NCBI RefSeq assembly: GCF_029945925.1
Contig: NZ_JAQSDN010000061.1
Span: 1 to 64,000 of the forward strand
Direction of reading: 5' to 3'
DNA from: Polaromonas sp.
GTDB taxonomy: Bacteria; Pseudomonadota; Gammaproteobacteria; Burkholderiales; Burkholderiaceae_C
DNA length: 64,000 nt
Below, piece after piece: positions 46,923-56,769 of this stretch. Both the position numbers and the translations under genes were made by a program. The notes beneath the pieces were generated by a model, which saw only the letters and a list, made by a program, of their open reading frames with translations, made no database searches and was not told where the DNA came from. Numbering within the stretch: the first letter of the stretch is position 1; each line of letters starts with the position of its first letter.

Positions 46923-48133
46923 CGGTGCAGCTCTGGCGGCATTGCCGCGTGGCCACCTTGCAGCCCGCGCATCCTGCGCCTTACGGCCTGATCGAAGACG
47001 CAGCCCTGGTGCTGGAGGACGAACGCATCGCCTGGGTCGGTCCGCACCGCGAGTTGCCGGCGGACCTGGCGGCACGCTGCACGCGCGAGCATGATGCCGG
47101 CGGCGCGCTGGTCACGCCGGGCCTGATCGATTGCCACACCCATCTGGTCTACGGCGGCGACCGTGCGCAGGAATTCGAGTTGCGGCTGCAGGGCGCGAGT
47201 TACGAAGACATCGCGCGTGCCGGCGGCGGCATCGCCTCGACGGTGAAAGCCACACGTGCGGCGAGCGAGGATGAGCTGGAGGCGCAAAGCCGCAAACGCC
47301 TGTTGGCCCTGCTGGCTGAAGGTGTGACCACGCTGGAGATCAAGTCGGGGTACGGCCTCGCGCTCGAACATGAACGCAAGGCCTTGCGCGTGGCGCGTGC
47401 GCTGGGCCGCAGCCAGCCGGTCGAGGTGCGCACCACCTTTCTGGGCGCGCACGCGCTGCCGCCCGAATTCGCCGGCCGGCAGGATGCCTATGTGGACGAG
47501 GTGGTGCGCATGCTGCCGCTGCTGCATGCCGAAGGCCTGGTCGATGCGGTCGATGTATTTTGTGAACGGATTGCCTTCAACACGGCCCAGACCGAACGGG
47601 TGTTTCAGGCTGCGCATGCGCTGGGCTTGCCGGTCAAGCTGCACGCCGAGCAACTCAGCGACAGCGGCGGTGCGCAGCTCGCGGCGCGTTATGGCGCGCT
47701 CAGTTGCGATCACCTGGAGTGGCTGAGCGAGGCGGGTGCGGAGGCGATGGCCCAGGCTGGTAGCGTGGCGGTGCTGCTGCCGGGCGCGTTTTATTTCCTG
47801 CGCGAAACAAAAGTGCCGCCGGTGGCCCTGCTGCGCCAGCATGGCGTGGCGATGGCGATCTCGACCGACTGCAACCCCGGCAGCTCGCCCTGCACCTCGC
47901 TGCTGCTGATGCTCAACATGGCCTGCACGCTGTTCCGCCTGACGCCCGAGGAGGCGCTGGCCGGCGTGACACGCCACGCGGCGAAGGCGTTGGGGCTGTC
48001 CGACCGCGGCGTGCTTGCCCCCGGCTTGCGGGCCGACTTCGTGTTGTGGGATGTGGCTCATCCCGCGCAACTGGCCTATGCCATGGGCGCGAATCCGCGC
48101 CTGCAGACGGTGTTCAAGGGTGAGCTGGTATGA
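46919..48133 (+). CDS. hutI: Imidazolonepropionase
   Basis: A 404-residue metal-dependent amidohydrolase that opens imidazolonepropionate to formiminoglutamate. Metal ligands are in [20 protein letters not shown] and [19 protein letters not shown] is also typical. The start at 46919 overlaps the hutD stop (ATGA); a longer open frame upstream is a shadow. It is followed by the IclR regulator gene after 191 bp. Confidence 0.96.
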   Translation: MTVQLWRHCRVATLQPAHPAPYGLIEDAALVLEDERIAWVGPHRELPADLAARCTREHDAGGALVTPGLIDCHTHLVYGGDRAQEFELRLQGASYEDIARAGGGIASTVKATRAASEDELEAQSRKRLLALLAEGVTTLEIKSGYGLALEHERKALRVARALGRSQPVEVRTTFLGAHALPPEFAGRQDAYVDEVVRMLPLLHAEGLVDAVDVFCERIAFNTAQTERVFQAAHALGLPVKLHAEQLSDSGGAQLAARYGALSCDHLEWLSEAGAEAMAQAGSVAVLLPGAFYFLRETKVPPVALLRQHGVAMAISTDCNPGSSPCTSLLLMLNMACTLFRLTPEEALAGVTRHAAKALGLSDRGVLAPGLRADFVLWDVAHPAQLAYAMGANPRLQTVFKGELV

Positions 48134-48163
48134 GTTTTGCGGCGCACCGCAGCACAAGGACGG

Positions 48164-48197
48164 CGTCAGGATAGTCGTGATGTCCGCCATCCTGACG
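48164..48197. other. Hairpin after hutI
   Basis: CGTCAGGAT at 48164-48172 pairs with ATCCTGACG at 48189-48197. There is no T-run, so it is either a 3' mRNA structure or part of the IclR gene's control region. Confidence 0.4.
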
Positions 48198-48324
48198 GCG
48201 GACCCTGGTCACTGGATGATGAAACCGGGGTTGCGCTTTGCCAAAACTCAAAAAAGAGAGGGCTATTCCCAGCCAATGAGAAATTGTGTTTTACGCGTGC
48301 AGGCAAGAACCGGATACTGAAACG

Positions 48325-49077
48325 ATGTCGCCTGATTCCCATGCTTCCCATGCTGTCTCCGCGGTTGATCGCGCGCTGGTGGTGCTTGCCACACTGGCGC
48401 AGCAAGGGCATCCATTGACAGCGACGGAGTTGGTGCGCAAGACGGGCCTGAGCCAGAGCACGCTTTACCGCCAGCTCCATGCCCTCAAACGCTGGGGTTT
48501 TGTTCTTGAAGTGGAGGGGCGGTACGCCCCCGGCCCGCTGAGCCTCCAACTGGCGCTGGGTTTCGACATGGCGTCCCACCTGGCCCAGCAGGCACGCCAG
48601 GACATGCAGGTGCTGGCGCAGCAGTCCCAGGAAAGTGTGGGTCTGATCGTCGCGGTGAACGGCCAGGCCATTTGCATCGAGATGGTCGAGAGCCGGCAAG
48701 CCCTGCGCTGCTCTTTTGAAAAAGGCCGCAGCGTCCCCCTGGAAAAAGGCGCTTCGGCGAAATGCCTGCTGGCGCACCTGCCCGAGGTGGCCCGGGACGC
48801 GGCTTTGGGTGCCACACGCGCCGGCCTGCCGCAGCCCGAACTGCTGGCCGAGCTGGACGCGATCCGCAAGGCCGGCTTTGCCGTCAGCCACGGGGAGGTG
48901 GATGCCGGTGTCTGGGGCGTCAGCGCACCCTTGTTCGCTATGGGACAACAAGCCGTCGGCGCCTTGACGCTCATGGCACCGAGCGTGCGCATCCAGGACA
49001 AACATTCCCCCCTGATTCAGATGACGGTGGTGACCGCCGCCCGCATTTCCCGAAGCTTGAGTACCTTGATTCATTAA
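48325..49077 (+). CDS. IclR-family transcriptional regulator
   Basis: A 250-residue IclR regulator. The winged helix covers SAVDRALVVLATLAQQG, LTATELVRKTGLSQSTLYRQ and LHALKRWGF; the ligand domain includes IEMVESRQALRCSF and GASAKCLLAHLP. I chose the ATG at 48325 (MSPDSHASH). It is immediately upstream of the polar amino acid ABC transporter and inside the hut cluster, so it may control that transporter. Its ligand is unknown. Confidence 0.9.
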   Translation: MSPDSHASHAVSAVDRALVVLATLAQQGHPLTATELVRKTGLSQSTLYRQLHALKRWGFVLEVEGRYAPGPLSLQLALGFDMASHLAQQARQDMQVLAQQSQESVGLIVAVNGQAICIEMVESRQALRCSFEKGRSVPLEKGASAKCLLAHLPEVARDAALGATRAGLPQPELLAELDAIRKAGFAVSHGEVDAGVWGVSAPLFAMGQQAVGALTLMAPSVRIQDKHSPLIQMTVVTAARISRSLSTLIH

Positions 49078-49094
49078 CCCCTGGAGAAAATCCC

Positions 49095-49838
49095 ATGAAC
49101 TTCCGCCGTCAATTTCTGCTTTCCTGCTTTGCCGTCCTTGGCCTGGGTGCTGTGAGCGCCCATGCGCAAGACGTCTTGCGCGTCGGTACCGATGCCACCT
49201 TCCCGCCCATGGAATACGTCGAGGCCGGCAAGCGCACCGGCTTCGACATCGAGCTGGTCGAGGCGGTGGGCAAGGTATTGAACAAGCGCGTCGAATGGGT
49301 CGATATCGATTTCAAGGGCCTGATCCCTGGGCTCATTTCCAAGCGTTTTGACATGGCGGTGTCAGCCATCTACATCACGGATGACCGCAAGAAGGTCGTC
49401 GATTTCACGGACTCGTACTACGCGGGTGGTCTGGTGGCCATGGTCAAGGAGGGCAACACCGGCATCAAGACGCTGGCAGACCTCAATGGCAAAAAGGTGG
49501 CCGTGCAGGTCGGCACCAAGTCGGTGTCCTACCTGGCCGCCAATCACCCGCAGGTGCAACTGGTGGAGGTTGAAAAAAACCAGGAGATGTTCAACCTGGT
49601 CGAGATCGGCCGCGCCGATGCTGCCGTGACCGGCAAGCCCGCAGCGTTCCAGTATGTGCGCACGCGCGGCGGCCAGCGCGTGCTGGAGCAACAGATCACG
49701 ACCGAAGAGTACGGCATGGCGCTGCGCAAGGACAGCCCCGAGCTGACCCGGGCCGTCAACGGCGCACTGGCCAAACTCAAGGCCGATGGCACCTATGCAC
49801 AGATCGTCAAAAAGTGGTTTAGCGGCACCACCAAGTAA
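49095..49838 (+). CDS. Polar amino acid ABC transporter substrate-binding protein
   Basis: A 247-residue periplasmic family 3 binding protein. The signal peptide (RRQFLLSCFAVLGLGAVSA) ends near AHAQ/D. The core reads RVGTDATFPPMEYVEAG, GFDIELVEAVGKVL, GLIPGLISKRFDMAVSAI and DADA-like ADAAVTGKPAA. The arrangement with permease, ATPase and hutG/hutF suggests import of histidine or formyl/formimino-glutamate. Confidence 0.9.
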   Translation: MNFRRQFLLSCFAVLGLGAVSAHAQDVLRVGTDATFPPMEYVEAGKRTGFDIELVEAVGKVLNKRVEWVDIDFKGLIPGLISKRFDMAVSAIYITDDRKKVVDFTDSYYAGGLVAMVKEGNTGIKTLADLNGKKVAVQVGTKSVSYLAANHPQVQLVEVEKNQEMFNLVEIGRADAAVTGKPAAFQYVRTRGGQRVLEQQITTEEYGMALRKDSPELTRAVNGALAKLKADGTYAQIVKKWFSGTTK

Positions 49839-49869
49839 ACAGTAAGCCGTCAACCGCGGAGCGCATCAG

Positions 49870-50538
49870 ATGGAACTTGATTTCTCCCCCGTGTGGGCTG
49901 GCTGGCGCAACCTGCTTCAGGGCGGTCTGGTCACCGTGGAAATTACCGCGGTGTCCCTGGCGCTCGGTTGCGTCATGGGGCTGCTGGTGGGGATAGGGCG
50001 TCTCAACCCGAAAAGGCGCGTGGTGTATGCGCTGTGCACCAGTTACGTGGCCGCGATTCGGGGGACGCCCTTGCTGGTGCAACTGTTCCTGCTGTTTTTC
50101 GGCTTGCCGCAGTTCGGCATCCTGCTGCCGGCCTTTGTCTGTGGCGTGATCGGCCTGGGCATTTACTCAGGCGCCTATGTGTCGGAGATCGTGCGCGGGG
50201 CCATCCAGTCGATTGACCGGGGCCAGATGGAAGCTGCGCGGTCCGTGGGCATGTCGTATGGCACGGCCATGCGCAGCATCATCCTGCCGCAGGCGCTGGT
50301 GCGCATGATTCCGCCGCTGGGCAACGAGTTCATTGCGCTGATCAAGAATTCGGCGCTGGTGTCCCTGCTGACCATTCACGACCTGATGCATGAGGGGCAG
50401 AAAATCATCAGCGTGTCCTACCGCTCGCTGGAGGTTTACCTCGCCATCGCGGTGATGTATTTTGTTCTGACCGGGCTGACCACGCTGGCGCTGCGCCACA
50501 TCGAACAGCGACTGCGTGCGGGAGGCATGGTGCAATGA
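49870..50538 (+). CDS. Polar amino acid ABC transporter permease (HisM/GlnP family)
   Basis: A 222-residue inner-membrane permease with about five membrane segments. The family's conserved segments are [35 protein letters not shown] and the EAA-like loop [19 protein letters not shown], ending at [18 protein letters not shown]. It lacks a separate second permease gene, so it probably works as a homodimer. The stop overlaps the ATPase start. Confidence 0.93.
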   Translation: MELDFSPVWAGWRNLLQGGLVTVEITAVSLALGCVMGLLVGIGRLNPKRRVVYALCTSYVAAIRGTPLLVQLFLLFFGLPQFGILLPAFVCGVIGLGIYSGAYVSEIVRGAIQSIDRGQMEAARSVGMSYGTAMRSIILPQALVRMIPPLGNEFIALIKNSALVSLLTIHDLMHEGQKIISVSYRSLEVYLAIAVMYFVLTGLTTLALRHIEQRLRAGGMVQ

Positions 50539-51299
50539 AAAACGAACAGGCGATTGTCAGCATACGCGGCTTGCGCAAGTCTTTTGGCGACCACGCCGTG
50601 TTGAAGGGCATCGATTTCGATGTCCAGCCCTCGCAGGTGGTGGTGGTCATCGGGCCCAGCGGGTCGGGGAAAAGCACTTTTTTGCGCTGTTGCAACGGGC
50701 TGGAGACACCCGAGCAGGGCCGTGTCGAGATCTGCGGGCGCACGCTGGTCGACGACGGCCGGATGCTAGGCGAGGTGGCGCTCAACCATTTGCGGGAAGA
50801 CGTCGGCATGGTGTTCCAGTCTTTCAACCTGTTTCCCCACCTGCCGGTGATTGACAACATCACCGTCGGCCCGCGCAAGGTGCGCGGTGTTTCCAGGAAA
50901 GAGGCGGAGTCCGAAGCCATGGCGCTGCTCGAGAAGGTGGGCCTGGCCGAAAAGGCCCATGCCATGCCCGCCAGCCTGTCCGGCGGGCAAAAGCAGCGGG
51001 TGGCCATTGCCCGGGCGCTGGCCATGCAGCCCAAGGTCATGCTGTTTGACGAGCCCACTTCCGCGCTGGACCCCGAGCTGGTGGGGGAGGTGTTGCAGGT
51101 CATGAAGCTGCTGGCGAGCGAGGGCATGACGATGATGGTCGTGACCCATGAAATGGACTTTGCGCGCGAGGTGGGCGACGTCGTGGTGGTGATGGATGGC
51201 GGTGTGGTGATCGAAGCAGGGCCACCCGATATCATTTTCACCAACCCGGCGCAAACCCGAACGCGTGATTTCCTGCGTGCGGTCCTGTCCCGGAGCTGA
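50535..51299 (+). CDS. Polar amino acid ABC transporter ATP-binding protein
   Basis: A 254-residue ATPase of the GlnQ/HisP group: Walker [14 protein letters not shown]-loop [12 protein letters not shown], signature LSGGQKQR, Walker [15 protein letters not shown] and H-loop [14 protein letters not shown] overlap with the permease gene. It closes the transporter operon; hutG begins 97 bp downstream. Confidence 0.95.
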   Translation: MKNEQAIVSIRGLRKSFGDHAVLKGIDFDVQPSQVVVVIGPSGSGKSTFLRCCNGLETPEQGRVEICGRTLVDDGRMLGEVALNHLREDVGMVFQSFNLFPHLPVIDNITVGPRKVRGVSRKEAESEAMALLEKVGLAEKAHAMPASLSGGQKQRVAIARALAMQPKVMLFDEPTSALDPELVGEVLQVMKLLASEGMTMMVVTHEMDFAREVGDVVVVMDGGVVIEAGPPDIIFTNPAQTRTRDFLRAVLSRS

Positions 51300-51396
51300 T
51301 CTTTTTTTTGTTCGTTGCCGCCCGGACTGGTTCCCTGTCGGCTTGGTGCCCTCGGTGCCCTGGGCGGCTTCGACTTGTTTTGAATGGTGAGCCTGT

Positions 51397-52197
51397 ATGA
51401 GTTTTACCCTGCAACGCGGCAAGGTCCCCTTGCTGGTCAGCATGCCGCACACCGGTACCGACATTCCGCCGGAGCTGCAAGGCGACTACGCCGAACGCGC
51501 ACTGGGCATGGAAGACACCGACTGGCATCTGCCGCGGCTGTACGACTTCCTGCCTGCGCTGGGCGCCAGCGTGATCACGCCGCGGTATTCGCGTTATGTG
51601 ATTGACCTGAACCGCCCGCCCGACGATGCGCCCATGTACCCCGGTGCCTCGAACACCGAGCTGTGCCCGACGCATTTCTTCAACGGCGATCTCCTCTACA
51701 AGGAGGGCCGGGCACCCGACCCGGCCGAGCGCCTGCGCCGACGCGAAACGTACTGGCAGCCCTACCATGCGGCGCTGGCCGCAGAGCTGGCACGCCTGAA
51801 GGCGCAGCACGGTTTTGTGCTGCTGTGGGACGCACACAGCATCCGTTCCGAAATCCCCTGGCTGTTCGAGGGCCGCCTGCCGGACTTGAACATCGGCACG
51901 GCCAATGGCGCGGCGGCGGATGTATCCATCACCGACGCCGCGGCTGCCGCCTGCGCCGGGGTCGGCGGTGTGAGCAGCATCGTCAACGGCCGTTTCAAGG
52001 GCGGCTACATCACGCGGCAATACGGCCGGCCTGCCGAGCATGCGCACGCGGTCCAGCTCGAAAAATGCCAGAGCCTGTACATGCAGGAAGTGGCACCGTT
52101 TGCCTATGACGAAGCGCTGGCGCAAAAAATCCAGCCGGTGCTCAGGAACATGGTGGCGGGCAGCCTGGCCGCTGCCTGCAAGCTGTATGGCCGCTGA
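51397..52197 (+). CDS. hutG: N-formylglutamate deformylase
   Basis: A 266-residue metal-dependent amidohydrolase releasing formate and glutamate from N-formylglutamate, the last step of the HutF/HutG branch. Family motifs are LLVSMPHTGTDIP, MEDTDWHLPRLYDF, SRYVIDLNRPPDD, LLWDAHSIRSEIP and FKGGYITRQYGRP. The next gene, hutF, starts 11 bp before its stop. Confidence 0.94.
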   Translation: MSFTLQRGKVPLLVSMPHTGTDIPPELQGDYAERALGMEDTDWHLPRLYDFLPALGASVITPRYSRYVIDLNRPPDDAPMYPGASNTELCPTHFFNGDLLYKEGRAPDPAERLRRRETYWQPYHAALAAELARLKAQHGFVLLWDAHSIRSEIPWLFEGRLPDLNIGTANGAAADVSITDAAAAACAGVGGVSSIVNGRFKGGYITRQYGRPAEHAHAVQLEKCQSLYMQEVAPFAYDEALAQKIQPVLRNMVAGSLAAACKLYGR

Positions 52198-53572
52198 GGT
52201 GACACGTTATTTCGCACCCCAGGCCTGGGTGGACGGCGCCTGGACGCAGGATGTGCTGCTGGCGGTGGCGGCCGACGGCACCTGGGCCAGCATCGAGCCC
52301 AACGCGGTGGAGGAAGCGCAGCGCGGGGCGGTGCGCCTGGCCGGGCCGGTGTTGCCGGGGCTGGTCAACGCCCACAGCCATGCTTTCCAGCGCGCCATCG
52401 CCGGGCTGACCGAGCGGTCCATGGGCGGCGACGATGATTTCTGGAGTTGGCGCGACCGCATGTACAGCGCCGCGCTGCGCATCACGCCCGGGCAGCTTGA
52501 AGCCGTGGCGGCGCTGCTGTATGCCGAGCTGCTGCAGGCCGGCTACACGCAGGTCTGCGAGTTCCACTACCTGCACAACCATACCGATGGCCAGCCTTAT
52601 GCCGACCCGCCGGCCATGTCGCTGGCGCTGGTGCGTGCCGCGCAGCGCGTGGGCATGGGCCTGACCCTGCTGCCCACGCTGTACATGCGTTCGGGTTTTG
52701 CGGCACACGGCCTGCGTGAGGACCAGCGGCGTTTTGCCTCCACGCCCGATTCGGTGCTGCGCCTGGCCGAGGAGGTGTTGCGCCAGGGCGGTCGCCATGT
52801 CAACACCGGCCTGGCCATCCATTCGCTGCGCGCCGTGGACGAGTCGGCGCTGCACGAGGTGGCAGCAGCGGCCCATGCACGAGGCATGGCGGTGCACATC
52901 CACATTGCCGAGCAGATGCAGGAGGTGCAGGATTGCGTCGCCGCACTGAGCGCACGGCCTGTCGAGTGGCTGCTTGCCCACGCACCGGTCGATGCACGCT
53001 GGAACCTGGTGCACGCCACCCAGTCCACCCCGGCCGAGCTGCAGGCTGTGCAAAAAAGCGGAGCGGCGATCGTGATTTGCCCCAGCACCGAGGCCAACCT
53101 GGGTGACGGTGTGTTTGACCTGCCAGCCTATGCGGCGGCGGGCGGCCACTGGTCCATAGGCTCCGACAGCCATGTCACACGCAGCTGGCAGGAAGAGCTG
53201 CGCCTGCTCGAATATTCACAGCGCCTGAGCCTGCGCCGGCGCAACATCGCGGGCCGCCTGCCGGCCAGCTCAAGCACGGCGGACAACCTGTTCAACGCTG
53301 CGCTGGCCGGCGGGCACGCCGCCACCTCGCTGCCGCTGGGCGGCATCGCGCCCGGCCAGCGTGCGGATTTTGTCGTCGTCGATACCGCGTCGCCGGCGCT
53401 GCTGGGCATTCCGGCCGATCACCTGCTGGACGCCATGGTGTTCTCCAGCCCCGATGCGCGTTTCAGCGAGGTGTTTGTGGCGGGGCGGCGCGTGGTCAGC
53501 GGCGGGCAGGTGGCCGGCTGGCCCGGGCTGGCCGCGGATTTCTCGCAGGCGATGAAGGCCTTGTGGGCTTGA
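52187..53572 (+). CDS. hutF: Formimidoylglutamate deiminase
   Basis: A 461-residue amidohydrolase converting formiminoglutamate to N-formylglutamate and ammonia. Metal ligands appear in LVNAHSHAFQRA, AVHIHIAEQ and IGSDSHVT; WSWRDRMYSAALRI is characteristic. The ATG at 52187 overlaps hutG. Presence of both hutF and hutG shows the five-step route (formylglutamate), not the formamide-releasing route. Confidence 0.95.
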   Translation: MAAEVTRYFAPQAWVDGAWTQDVLLAVAADGTWASIEPNAVEEAQRGAVRLAGPVLPGLVNAHSHAFQRAIAGLTERSMGGDDDFWSWRDRMYSAALRITPGQLEAVAALLYAELLQAGYTQVCEFHYLHNHTDGQPYADPPAMSLALVRAAQRVGMGLTLLPTLYMRSGFAAHGLREDQRRFASTPDSVLRLAEEVLRQGGRHVNTGLAIHSLRAVDESALHEVAAAAHARGMAVHIHIAEQMQEVQDCVAALSARPVEWLLAHAPVDARWNLVHATQSTPAELQAVQKSGAAIVICPSTEANLGDGVFDLPAYAAAGGHWSIGSDSHVTRSWQEELRLLEYSQRLSLRRRNIAGRLPASSSTADNLFNAALAGGHAATSLPLGGIAPGQRADFVVVDTASPALLGIPADHLLDAMVFSSPDARFSEVFVAGRRVVSGGQVAGWPGLAADFSQAMKALWA

Positions 53573-53576
53573 GGTT

Positions 53577-53667
53577 TGTCATCCCGGACGCGATCAGGGA
53601 TCCATGCCTGCAAACCAGAGCCGCCTGATTGTCACCATGGATTGCGGCTCAAGGCCGCAATGACAAG
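53577..53667. repeat. Family B repeat after hutF
   Basis: GTCATCCCGGACGCGATCAG and GGATCCATGCC on the left, CATGGATTGCGGCTCAAGG and CCGCAATGACAAG on the right. It lies between convergent hutF and the amidase gene. Confidence 0.8.
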
Positions 53668-54972
53668 TCAGACAGGGTTGAGCAGCCCTTCCACCGCCGC
53701 GCCCAGCGCCAGCAGCTCGCGGTCGGCGCCGCGTTTGCCGACCAGCATGAGCCCCACCGCCAGCCCGCCGCCGCGCGGCAGCGGCAAGGTCAACGCCGGC
53801 AGGTCAAAGAAGTTGAAGACCGAGGGGTTGCGCAGCAGCAAGGCATTGGTGCGCAAAAACACGTCTTCGGCCAACACGTCGTTGATGCGCGGCGCCAGCA
53901 GCGGCACGGTGGGCAGCACCAGTGCATCGAGATCTGTCAAGCGCGCGTCGAGTGCAGGCAGCAGCGCGGCACGGGCCTGCTGGATGCCGACATAAGTCGC
54001 CGCATCCAGCGTCTGGCCGCGGCGGATGCGCCCCAGCACGATGGGGTCGTAGTCGTCGGGCTGGCTATCGACCCAGTCACGGTGAATCCACGCCGCCTCG
54101 GCGGCCACCAGGGTGCCGCGCTCCTGCAGGCGAAAGGGTTCGCCAAGCAAGTCGTCGAGGGCTTCATCGCGGACCTGGGCGCCAGCGCCCGCGAGTTGCG
54201 CCAGGGCTTGTTCCACGGCGGCCAGCACCTCGTCCTGCGCCTGGCTGAACAGAAGGCCGCGCGGTACGCCCAGGCGCAGGCCGCGTACATCGCGCTGCGG
54301 CAGGGGTTCATTCGCGATGCCGGCCAGCACGCTGTCGGTGGCGGCGGCGTCCGCCACGCTGCGGCACAGCGGTCCCAAGGTGTCCAGGGTGAAGGACAGC
54401 GGAAAAGCGCCTTCGCGCGTGACCCGCGCCTGGGTCGGCTTGAAACCCACCAGGCCGTTGAGCGCCGAGGGGATACGCACCGAGCCGCCGGTGTCCGAGC
54501 CGATGGCGATCTCGGCCATGCCGCGCGCCACCGACACGCCCGCGCCCGAGGACGAGCCGCCCGGGATTCGGCTGATGTCCAGTGCGTTGCCGGGTGTGCC
54601 GTAATGCGGGTTGATGCCGACGCCCGAGAAGGCGAACTCGGTCATGTTGGTTTTGCCGATGATGACGGCGCCGGCCGCACGCAGGCGGCTGACCACCACG
54701 GCATCTTTGGTCGCCGGCGCGGCATCGCGCAGCAGGGCCGAGCCGGCGGTGGTGGCTTCGCCGGCCACGTCGAACAAGTCCTTGATCGAGACGATGCGGC
54801 CGTCCAGCGGGCCCAGCGGCTGGCCGCTGGCGGCACGCCGGTCGGCGGCCAGCGCGGCCGTGCGGGCGGCGTCGGCGTACAGCCGCGTGTAAATGCGCCG
54901 GCCTTCATCGCCGGCGGCTGCAATTGCGGCCAGCGCCGCCTCGAGTTTCTGGGTGGAAGTGGTCGTGTTCAT
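53668..54972 (-). CDS. Amidase (amidase signature family)
   Basis: A 434-residue hydrolase with the Ser-cisSer-Lys triad: Lys in VSIKDLFDVAG, the cis-Ser in IPGGSSSGAGVSVA and the nucleophile Ser in IGSDTGGSVRIPS. The substrate, some carboxamide, is unknown. It is convergent with the hut cluster and divergent from the aldehyde dehydrogenase. Length and the absence of GatB nearby argue against GatA. Confidence 0.85.
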   Translation of the reverse strand: MNTTTSTQKLEAALAAIAAAGDEGRRIYTRLYADAARTAALAADRRAASGQPLGPLDGRIVSIKDLFDVAGEATTAGSALLRDAAPATKDAVVVSRLRAAGAVIIGKTNMTEFAFSGVGINPHYGTPGNALDISRIPGGSSSGAGVSVARGMAEIAIGSDTGGSVRIPSALNGLVGFKPTQARVTREGAFPLSFTLDTLGPLCRSVADAAATDSVLAGIANEPLPQRDVRGLRLGVPRGLLFSQAQDEVLAAVEQALAQLAGAGAQVRDEALDDLLGEPFRLQERGTLVAAEAAWIHRDWVDSQPDDYDPIVLGRIRRGQTLDAATYVGIQQARAALLPALDARLTDLDALVLPTVPLLAPRINDVLAEDVFLRTNALLLRNPSVFNFFDLPALTLPLPRGGGLAVGLMLVGKRGADRELLALGAAVEGLLNPV

Positions 54973-55037
54973 GGGGCCTTACCTTAACCCATTGCGGTGG
55001 TGCTTGCCGTGCGGGGCGGACTGCGCAGTACTGTCGG

Positions 55038-55097
55038 TTGCTATGAAAGTGATAGCTTCTAGCGTCCGTGTATACGGGGCTGGAGGCACTTTTTGCT
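55038..55097 (+). repeat. Family A repeat upstream of the aldehyde dehydrogenase
   Basis: TTGCTATGAAAGTGATAGC, TTCTAGCGTCCG, ACGGGGCTGGAGGCA and a T-run with the family order. Confidence 0.8.
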
Positions 55098-55135
55098 TGC
55101 AAAAATCGGCCGCCAGCCCTGATACTGTTCATATA

Positions 55136-55194
55136 CCGTTCGGGCTGAGCCTGTCGAAGCCTTGCAGCCCTTCGACAGGCTCAGCGTGAACGGA
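55136..55194. repeat. Family C repeat upstream of the aldehyde dehydrogenase
   Basis: CCGTTCGGGCTGAGCCTGTC, GAAGC and the inverse arm CTTCGACAGGCTCAGCGTG, AACGG give a nearly perfect palindrome with a CTTGCAGCC centre. Confidence 0.9.
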
Positions 55195-55277
55195 GCTAAC
55201 TGAGCAGCATTGCTGCCAGCCGCGAAAGGGTAGATCCGGACCACCCCGGAAAGCGTATTGCGGCCTATCATCGCCGG

Positions 55278-56717
55278 ATGAACGCCTTCACCCCCTCTGC
55301 CGCCGTCACCGAACTTTCCCTTCGTTCCCTGTTTGACGCCCAGCACCGCGCCAGCCGCGCCCAGGTCGAGGTGCCGCTGGCCTTGCGCCGGGACAGGCTG
55401 CAACGCATGCGCCGCCTGCTCGATGAGCACGGCGCGGCGCTGGCGCTGGCCGTGCAGGCCGACTTCGGCGTGCGTTCGCCGCAGCTGACCGAAATTGCCG
55501 ACATGTTTGTGCTGCGCACCTTGCTGTCGCACACGCTGAAACATCTGCCGAAGTGGGTCAAGCCGGTGAAGGTGTCCACGCCGATCTACCTGCAGCCGTC
55601 GAGCGCCTGGTTGCAGCGCCAGCCCCTGGGCGTGGTCGGGGTGATCTCGCCCTGGAACTACCCGGTGCAACTGGCGCTGGCGCCGGCCATCACGGCCCTG
55701 GCGGCGGGCAACCGCGTCATGCTCAAGCCGAGCGAGCTGACGCCGCGCACCTCGGCCCTCATGGGGCAGCTGATTGGCCAGGCGTTTGCGGCCGACGAGT
55801 TCTGTGTGGTCGAGGGCGACGCCGCGCTGGCGGCGGCCTTCACCCACCTGCCTTTTGACCACTTGGTGTTCACCGGCTCCACCGCCACCGGGCGCAAGGT
55901 GGCCGAGGCCGCCGCCGCCAACCTGACGCCCACCACGCTGGAGTTGGGCGGCAAGTCGCCGTGTATCGTCGACGCGTCCAGCGACTTCGACAGCGTGGCC
56001 CTGAAAATTGCGCACGGCAAGCTGCTCAACGCCGGGCAGACCTGCATTGCGCCCGACTATGTACTGGTGCCCGAGGGCAGGGAAGCCGCTTTTGGCGAAG
56101 CCTTTGCCGGCGCCGTTGCCAGGCTGTTTCCCACCATCGCCGGCAACCCCGACTACGCGGCCATCATCAGCCCGCGCCACCACGAGCGCCTGCAGGCGCT
56201 GCTGGCCCAGGCCGAAGGCGAGGGCGCGCGGCTGCAGGTGCTGAACCCGGGCGGCGGGGTCGCCGACCAAGCCTCGCGCCAGATGGCGCCGGTGCTGGTG
56301 TTCGGCACCACACTGGCCATGAAGCTGATGGACGAGGAAATTTTCGGCCCGGTGCTGCCGGTGCTGCCGTATGCCACGCTGGACGAAGCCATCGGCTACA
56401 TCAACGACCGGCCACGTCCGCTGGCCCTGTACTGGTTCGGCACCGACACGGCCGCGCGGGACGCGGTGCTGGCGCGCACCGTGAGCGGCGGCGTGACGGT
56501 CAACGACACGCTGATGCACATCGCCCATGACAACCTGCCCTTTGGCGGCGTTGGCGACAGCGGCTGGGGTGCCTACCACGGCGAAACCGGCTTCCTGCGT
56601 TTCACCCAGCAAAAACCGGTGCTGGTGTCGTCAAAGTGGGCGCGCGGCGACTTGTTCTACCCGCCGTATGGCAAACGTTTCGACCAGATCATGGGGCTGC
56701 TCAAACGCTGGTTGTAA
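55278..56717 (+). CDS. Coniferyl-aldehyde dehydrogenase-type ALDH
   Basis: A 479-residue NAD(P)-dependent aldehyde dehydrogenase. The general base Glu is in TLELGGKSP and the nucleophile Cys in NAGQTCIAPDYV; VISPWNYPVQLALAP is the cofactor segment. The Ala-Pro-Asp after the Cys and the C-terminal GKRFDQIMGLLKRW match the group annotated as coniferyl aldehyde dehydrogenase. Aromatic or aliphatic aldehydes are both possible. Followed by modA after 52 bp. Confidence 0.85.
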   Translation: MNAFTPSAAVTELSLRSLFDAQHRASRAQVEVPLALRRDRLQRMRRLLDEHGAALALAVQADFGVRSPQLTEIADMFVLRTLLSHTLKHLPKWVKPVKVSTPIYLQPSSAWLQRQPLGVVGVISPWNYPVQLALAPAITALAAGNRVMLKPSELTPRTSALMGQLIGQAFAADEFCVVEGDAALAAAFTHLPFDHLVFTGSTATGRKVAEAAAANLTPTTLELGGKSPCIVDASSDFDSVALKIAHGKLLNAGQTCIAPDYVLVPEGREAAFGEAFAGAVARLFPTIAGNPDYAAIISPRHHERLQALLAQAEGEGARLQVLNPGGGVADQASRQMAPVLVFGTTLAMKLMDEEIFGPVLPVLPYATLDEAIGYINDRPRPLALYWFGTDTAARDAVLARTVSGGVTVNDTLMHIAHDNLPFGGVGDSGWGAYHGETGFLRFTQQKPVLVSSKWARGDLFYPPYGKRFDQIMGLLKRWL

Positions 56718-56769
56718 AGCGTTCGTCGGCCCTTGTCTTTTTCGGCAGGCGGGAAGGGATAATCAAACG

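Larger units (their letters stand above)
54973..55277. other. Intergenic region with two repeats
   Basis: The 305 bp between the divergent amidase and aldehyde dehydrogenase genes hold a family A copy (55038-55097) and a family C copy (55136-55194). Any promoters are squeezed into the remaining short spacers. I see nothing else. Confidence 0.6.
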
